DNA from: Gammaproteobacteria bacterium
GTDB taxonomy: Bacteria > Pseudomonadota > Gammaproteobacteria > Steroidobacterales > Steroidobacteraceae
Reading direction: 5' to 3'
Assembly (NCBI GenBank): GCA_016707425.1
Contig: JADJHU010000004.1
Span: 1-64,000 of the forward strand
Length of the DNA stretch: 64,000 nucleotides
Part shown: piece by piece, positions 60,809-64,000 of the stretch
Position numbering within the stretch: the first letter of the stretch is position 1
Layout: the number at the start of each line of letters is the position of its first letter
Made by a program: the position numbers and the translations under genes
Notes under the pieces: model-generated
What the model was told of the DNA's origin: nothing
Databases searched by the model: none
Seen by the model: the letters and a program-made list of their open reading frames with translations, nothing else

Positions 60809-62626
60809 TCAGGCCCCCGGGTGCAGGTGATCATAGAGCGTTCGCGCAAGGGCTGCGCCGATACCGGCGACCCGCTGGAGATCGGCAACCCCCGCGCGCA
60901 ACACGCCCTGCAGCCCGCCGAAGTGCAGGAGCAGTGCGCGGCGTCGGGCGGGTCCCAATCCGGGCACCGCCTCCAGGACTGACTCGGTGTGACGGCGGGC
61001 CCGGCGGCGGCGGTGACCGGTGATCGCGAAGCGGTGAGCCTCATCGCGGATCCGCTGGATCAGTTGCAGCGCGCGGGACTCCGCACCCGGCATGCGCGGG
61101 GAAGACTCCCCGTGGACGAACAGACGCTCCTGTCCCGGGCGCCGGTCGGGGCCCTTCGCGACACCGATGAGGACGAGCTCGCCAAAACCCAGCTTTGCAA
61201 GCACGCCGTACACCTCGTTCACCTGACCCCGCCCGCCATCGATCAGCAGGACGTCCGGCGCGGGAAGCTCGCCTGCGCGGATGCGCACATAACGCCGTTC
61301 GAGCGCCTGGCGCAGCGCGGCGTAGTCGTCACCCGGGGTGATGCCGCTGATGTTGAACCGGCGATATTCCTTCTTGAGCGGACCCTCGGAGCCGAAGACG
61401 ACGCAGGAGGCGACCGTACCCTCCCCGCCCGTGTGGCTGATGTCGAAGCACTCGATGCGCCCGGGAGGTTCCGGCAGATCGAGCTCGGCCGTGAGTGCGG
61501 CGAGCAGATCGTCGGGACCCGCACCGTGCGCGTGCCGCATGCGCAGCGCCTGATGCGCATTCTCACGCGCAAGCTCCGCCCAGCGGGCAGGCAGGCCGCG
61601 CGTCGGGCAGCGCACCCGGACCGCGCGGGCGCTGCGCTCCGTGAGAGCCTCGGACAGCGACTCGGTGTCGCCCGTAGACGGATTCAGGAACACTTCCGGT
61701 GGCGGTTCGTGTGTGGCGTAGTACTGCATGACGAATGATGCGAGCGCTTCGGCCGGCTCGGCGAGCACGGCTTTCGGAAAGTAGCTCGTGGTTCCGAGGG
61801 CGCGGCCGCTGCGCACGGGCAGGACCGTCACGGCGAAGTCACCGTCACCGGCAATTGCGAGGACATCCGCATCGGAGTCGGTGTCTGAGGTGATGATCTG
61901 CCGGGCCTGGATCCGCTTGAACGCCGCAAGCTGGTCACGCACGCGTGCAGCCAGCTCGAAGTCGAGCCGGGCGGCGTGCTGCTCCATGCGCTGCTGCAGC
62001 TCTGCGGTCACCTCCTCCCCGCGTCCCTCGAGGAGCTTGATCGCCCCGGCCACGTCGCGTGCGTAGTCATCCGGGGTGATGAGTCCGACGCAGGGCGCCG
62101 TGCAGCGCCCGATCTGGTACTGCAGGCACGGGCGACTGCGGTGCGCGAAGAAGCTGTCCCGGCAGTTGCGGATGCGGAAGAGCTTCTGTACGTGGTGCAG
62201 CGTCTCCTTGACCGCGCCGGCGCCCGGAAACGGCCCGAAGTAGCGGCCTGGCTGGCTCCGCGACCCGCGGTAGAAGACCATCTTCGGATACTCGTGAGCG
62301 GTATCGAGATAGATGTACGGGAAACTCTTGTCGTCGCGCAGCGTGACGTTGTAGCGCGGCCGCAGCTCCTTGATGAGATTGCACTCGAGGAGCAACGCCT
62401 CCGGCTCGGAGTGGGTCAGCGTGATTTCAATCGACGCAATCTGCGCCACGAGGGCCCGCACTTTGGGCGAGGTGCTGCCGCGGTGGAAATAGCTCCCGAC
62501 GCGGTCTCTGAGACTCGCAGCCTTGCCGACGTAGAGGAGCTCTCCGTCGGCACCGTACATGCGATAGACACCGGGGCGGCGCGGCAGGGACGCGACGTAC
62601 TCGTCAGCTGCGAAAGGCTGTCCCAT
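60809..62626 (-). CDS. uvrC: Excinuclease ABC subunit C
   Basis: 605 aa from ATG 62626. The GIY-YIG domain is at residues about 15-95 (GVYRMYGADGELLYVGKA), with RYFGPFPGAGAVKETLH and CLQYQIGRCTAPCVG (Cys motif). A UvrB-binding segment is at about 200-235, the RNase H-like 5' nuclease domain has FDISHTGGEGTVAS and LLIDGGRGQVNEV, and the C-terminus has helix-hairpin-helix motifs (VPGLGPARRRALL, VAGIGAALARTLY). It makes both incisions in nucleotide excision repair. It lies 1 bp after the uracil-DNA glycosylase gene. Confidence 0.97.
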   Translation of the reverse strand: MGQPFAADEYVASLPRRPGVYRMYGADGELLYVGKAASLRDRVGSYFHRGSTSPKVRALVAQIASIEITLTHSEPEALLLECNLIKELRPRYNVTLRDDKSFPYIYLDTAHEYPKMVFYRGSRSQPGRYFGPFPGAGAVKETLHHVQKLFRIRNCRDSFFAHRSRPCLQYQIGRCTAPCVGLITPDDYARDVAGAIKLLEGRGEEVTAELQQRMEQHAARLDFELAARVRDQLAAFKRIQARQIITSDTDSDADVLAIAGDGDFAVTVLPVRSGRALGTTSYFPKAVLAEPAEALASFVMQYYATHEPPPEVFLNPSTGDTESLSEALTERSARAVRVRCPTRGLPARWAELARENAHQALRMRHAHGAGPDDLLAALTAELDLPEPPGRIECFDISHTGGEGTVASCVVFGSEGPLKKEYRRFNISGITPGDDYAALRQALERRYVRIRAGELPAPDVLLIDGGRGQVNEVYGVLAKLGFGELVLIGVAKGPDRRPGQERLFVHGESSPRMPGAESRALQLIQRIRDEAHRFAITGHRRRRARRHTESVLEAVPGLGPARRRALLLHFGGLQGVLRAGVADLQRVAGIGAALARTLYDHLHPGA

Positions 62627-62627
62627 C

Positions 62628-63308
62628 TCACATCCCGACGGTGCCGGAACCCGCGGACTCCGCGAGCTCGCATGCGCGACCCAGCACGCTGCGAAACATT
62701 TCGGTCGTGAGCCGGCGGGTCTGGGTGTTGTAGCGACTGCAGTGATAGGAATCGAGGAGCCATCGATCGCCCGGGATGGCATGTTCACGGCCGTGTCCGA
62801 AGGGCAAGGCGGCACGCCGGATGCCGAGCGCAAGGCAGGCGGCATCGTGCGCAATGCGTCCGAGCGCGACGAGCACATGCAGACCTTCGAGCTGCGTCAG
62901 TTCAGCCTGCAGATAGGCGTTGCAGCCGGCAATCTCGCGCGGGAGCGGCTTGTTGGCGGGCGGCGCGCACTTCACGGCGTTCGAAATGCGCACGCCTCGC
63001 AGCGCCAGTCCGTCGCCCACCGCCAGGGACTCGGCGCGGTTTGCGAGTCCGAGCTCGCAAAGCGTCGAGTACAGGAGCCGGCCCGCATAATCGCCGGTAA
63101 AGGGGCGCCCGGTCCGGTTTGCACCGTGGAAGCCGGGCGCGAGCCCCACGATCAGGATGCGTGGCTGTGCCGCCCCGAAGGCCGGGACCGGCCGGGCGTA
63201 GTAGTCAGGGTGCGTGCGCCGTGCGGCTGCGAGATAGCTGGCGAGGCGCGGACAGCGCGTGCAGGCGGCGTCGAAGCCGCCCGGCGGCTGCCACGATTCA
63301 CTGGTCAT
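62628..63308 (-). CDS. Uracil-DNA glycosylase, family 5 (UdgB type)
   Basis: 226 aa. An Fe-S cluster is suggested by Cys near the N-terminus (ACTRCPRL) and in NAVKCAPPANKP and the following GCNAYL. Motif 1 is GLAPGFHGANRTGRPFTGD, in which family 5 lacks the polar Asp/Asn of other families, and the C-terminal motif is DSYHCSRYNTQTRRL. It removes uracil and some deaminated purines from DNA. It overlaps icd by 11 bp and precedes uvrC, so two repair genes are coupled. Confidence 0.88.
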   Translation of the reverse strand: MTSESWQPPGGFDAACTRCPRLASYLAAARRTHPDYYARPVPAFGAAQPRILIVGLAPGFHGANRTGRPFTGDYAGRLLYSTLCELGLANRAESLAVGDGLALRGVRISNAVKCAPPANKPLPREIAGCNAYLQAELTQLEGLHVLVALGRIAHDAACLALGIRRAALPFGHGREHAIPGDRWLLDSYHCSRYNTQTRRLTTEMFRSVLGRACELAESAGSGTVGM

Positions 63309-64000
63309 CCATGTGGCGGATCACGGCTGCGCCGAATCCCGAGCAGGTCATCAGCGTTGCGCCCGGAAGGAGACGCTGGAGGTCTTCATCGACGCTCGTG
63401 CCGGCGGCGAGCGTACGTTTCGGCGCACGGATCCCTTCGCGTATCCGCGCAAGATCATATGTGAGCTCCCTGGCCGCGATGGTATTCGCGATACCCTTGA
63501 TGACCAGGTCTGCGGCTTCGCGCCAGCCGAGGTAGCGCAGCATCATCTCTGCCGAGAGGATCAGGGACCCAGGGTTGACGCGGTCCTTGCCGGCAAAGCC
63601 CGGAGCCGTGCCATGCGTCGCTTCGAAGACGGCGAGTCCGTCACCGATGTTGCCGCCGGGGGCGATTCCGATGCCGCCGACCTGGGCGGCGAGTGCATCC
63701 GAGATGTAGTCGCCGTTCAGGTTCAGCGTCGCGATCACGTCGTACTCCTCGGGTCGCAGGAGCACCTGCTGGAGGAAGTTGTCCGCGATCACGTCCTTCA
63801 CCACGATATCCTTGCCCGAGAGGGGGCTGCGGAAGGTCAGCCATGGCCCGGAGCCGATCTCGGCGGCACCGAACTCCTCTCGCGCAAGCTGGTAGCCCCA
63901 GTTGCGGAACGCGCCCTCCGTGTACTTCATGATGTTGCCCTTGTGCACGAGCGTCACGGAGACACGGTCGTTGTCGATCGCGTAGGTCAGGGCCTTGCGG
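63298..64000 (-). CDS. icd: NADP-dependent isocitrate dehydrogenase, C-terminal part
   Basis: The right window edge cuts the gene; about 233 C-terminal residues are visible. They open with RKALTYAIDNDRVSVTLVHK and continue with GNIMKYTEGAFRNWGYQLAR, the coenzyme/substrate stretch NLNGDYISDALAAQVGGIG and FEATHGTAPGFAGKDRVNPG, all typical of the E. coli-type Icd. It converts isocitrate to 2-oxoglutarate in the TCA cycle. Confidence 0.95.
   Translation of the reverse strand, partial: RKALTYAIDNDRVSVTLVHKGNIMKYTEGAFRNWGYQLAREEFGAAEIGSGPWLTFRSPLSGKDIVVKDVIADNFLQQVLLRPEEYDVIATLNLNGDYISDALAAQVGGIGIAPGGNIGDGLAVFEATHGTAPGFAGKDRVNPGSLILSAEMMLRYLGWREAADLVIKGIANTIAARELTYDLARIREGIRAPKRTLAAGTSVDEDLQRLLPGATLMTCSGFGAAVIRHMDDQ

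Overview
This is a high-GC chromosomal window with the gene content and synteny of a gammaproteobacterium: a ccmABCDEFGHI run, a fabD-fabG-acpP-fabF-pabC-mltG-tmk-holB-pilZ run, a gsp type II secretion operon beside a rhombosortase, and uvrC-pgsA-tRNA-Gly-tRNA-Cys. I cannot name a genus. I see no insertion sequence, prophage, CRISPR array or other mobile island.

Layout. 1-6.4 kb: branched-chain amino-acid synthesis. ilvC-leuA-leuC is read leftward behind a leucine-rich leader peptide and attenuator; an M17 aminopeptidase and ilvD are read rightward. 6.4-10.4 kb: TonB-ExbB-ExbD-ExbD energy-transduction operon with a TPR protein. 10.6-17.8 kb: aminoarabinose (Ara4N) lipid A locus in two convergent halves. 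ArnA is split into two separate genes on opposite strands, and arnD is frameshifted. 17.8-20.5 kb: TonB-dependent receptor with a frameshift near its C-terminus. 20.5-24 kb: etfBA, a stand-alone winged-helix fragment, and alaA. 24-29.8 kb: AddB-like nuclease and UvrD/AddA-like helicase pair. 29.8-36.2 kb: gspGHIJKLMN and a divergent rhombosortase gene. 36.2-44.8 kb: fatty-acid, p-aminobenzoate, peptidoglycan and replication genes. 44.8-47.9 kb: a badly broken cyclic-nucleotide/rhodanese gene and a FadJ-type beta-oxidation enzyme. 47.9-52.1 kb: accessory genes (endonuclease/phosphatase-fold protein, TIR-like protein, unknown protein, KGG protein, NhaD-like transporter, NTF2-like protein). 52.1-58.8 kb: complete ccm cytochrome c maturation operon, including a 54-residue ccmD. 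58.9-64 kb: tRNA-Leu, glutathione peroxidase, tRNA-Cys, tRNA-Gly, pgsA, uvrC, a family 5 uracil-DNA glycosylase and the end of icd.

The most striking element is the tRNA-Leu(UAA) gene at 58937-59271. It is interrupted between U34 and A35 of the anticodon by a 251-nt group I intron that closely resembles the cyanobacterial/plastid tRNA-Leu(UAA) intron. In E. coli the order is uvrC-pgsA-glyW-cysT-leuZ, where leuZ is tRNA-Leu(UAA). Here the Leu gene sits next to the same block, but on the opposite strand, beyond a gpx gene, and carrying the intron. The second regulatory find is the ilvC leader at 2757-2919: a leader peptide with eight Leu codons in an 11-codon stretch, a perfect terminator hairpin and a matching antiterminator segment.

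Several genes (arnD, the TonB receptor, holB, fadJ, the CNB/rhodanese gene) carry single-base frameshifts that open into well-conserved sequence in another frame. Some may be assembly indels rather than real mutations. The CNB/rhodanese gene, with about seven lesions including a lost internal segment, is the best candidate for real decay.
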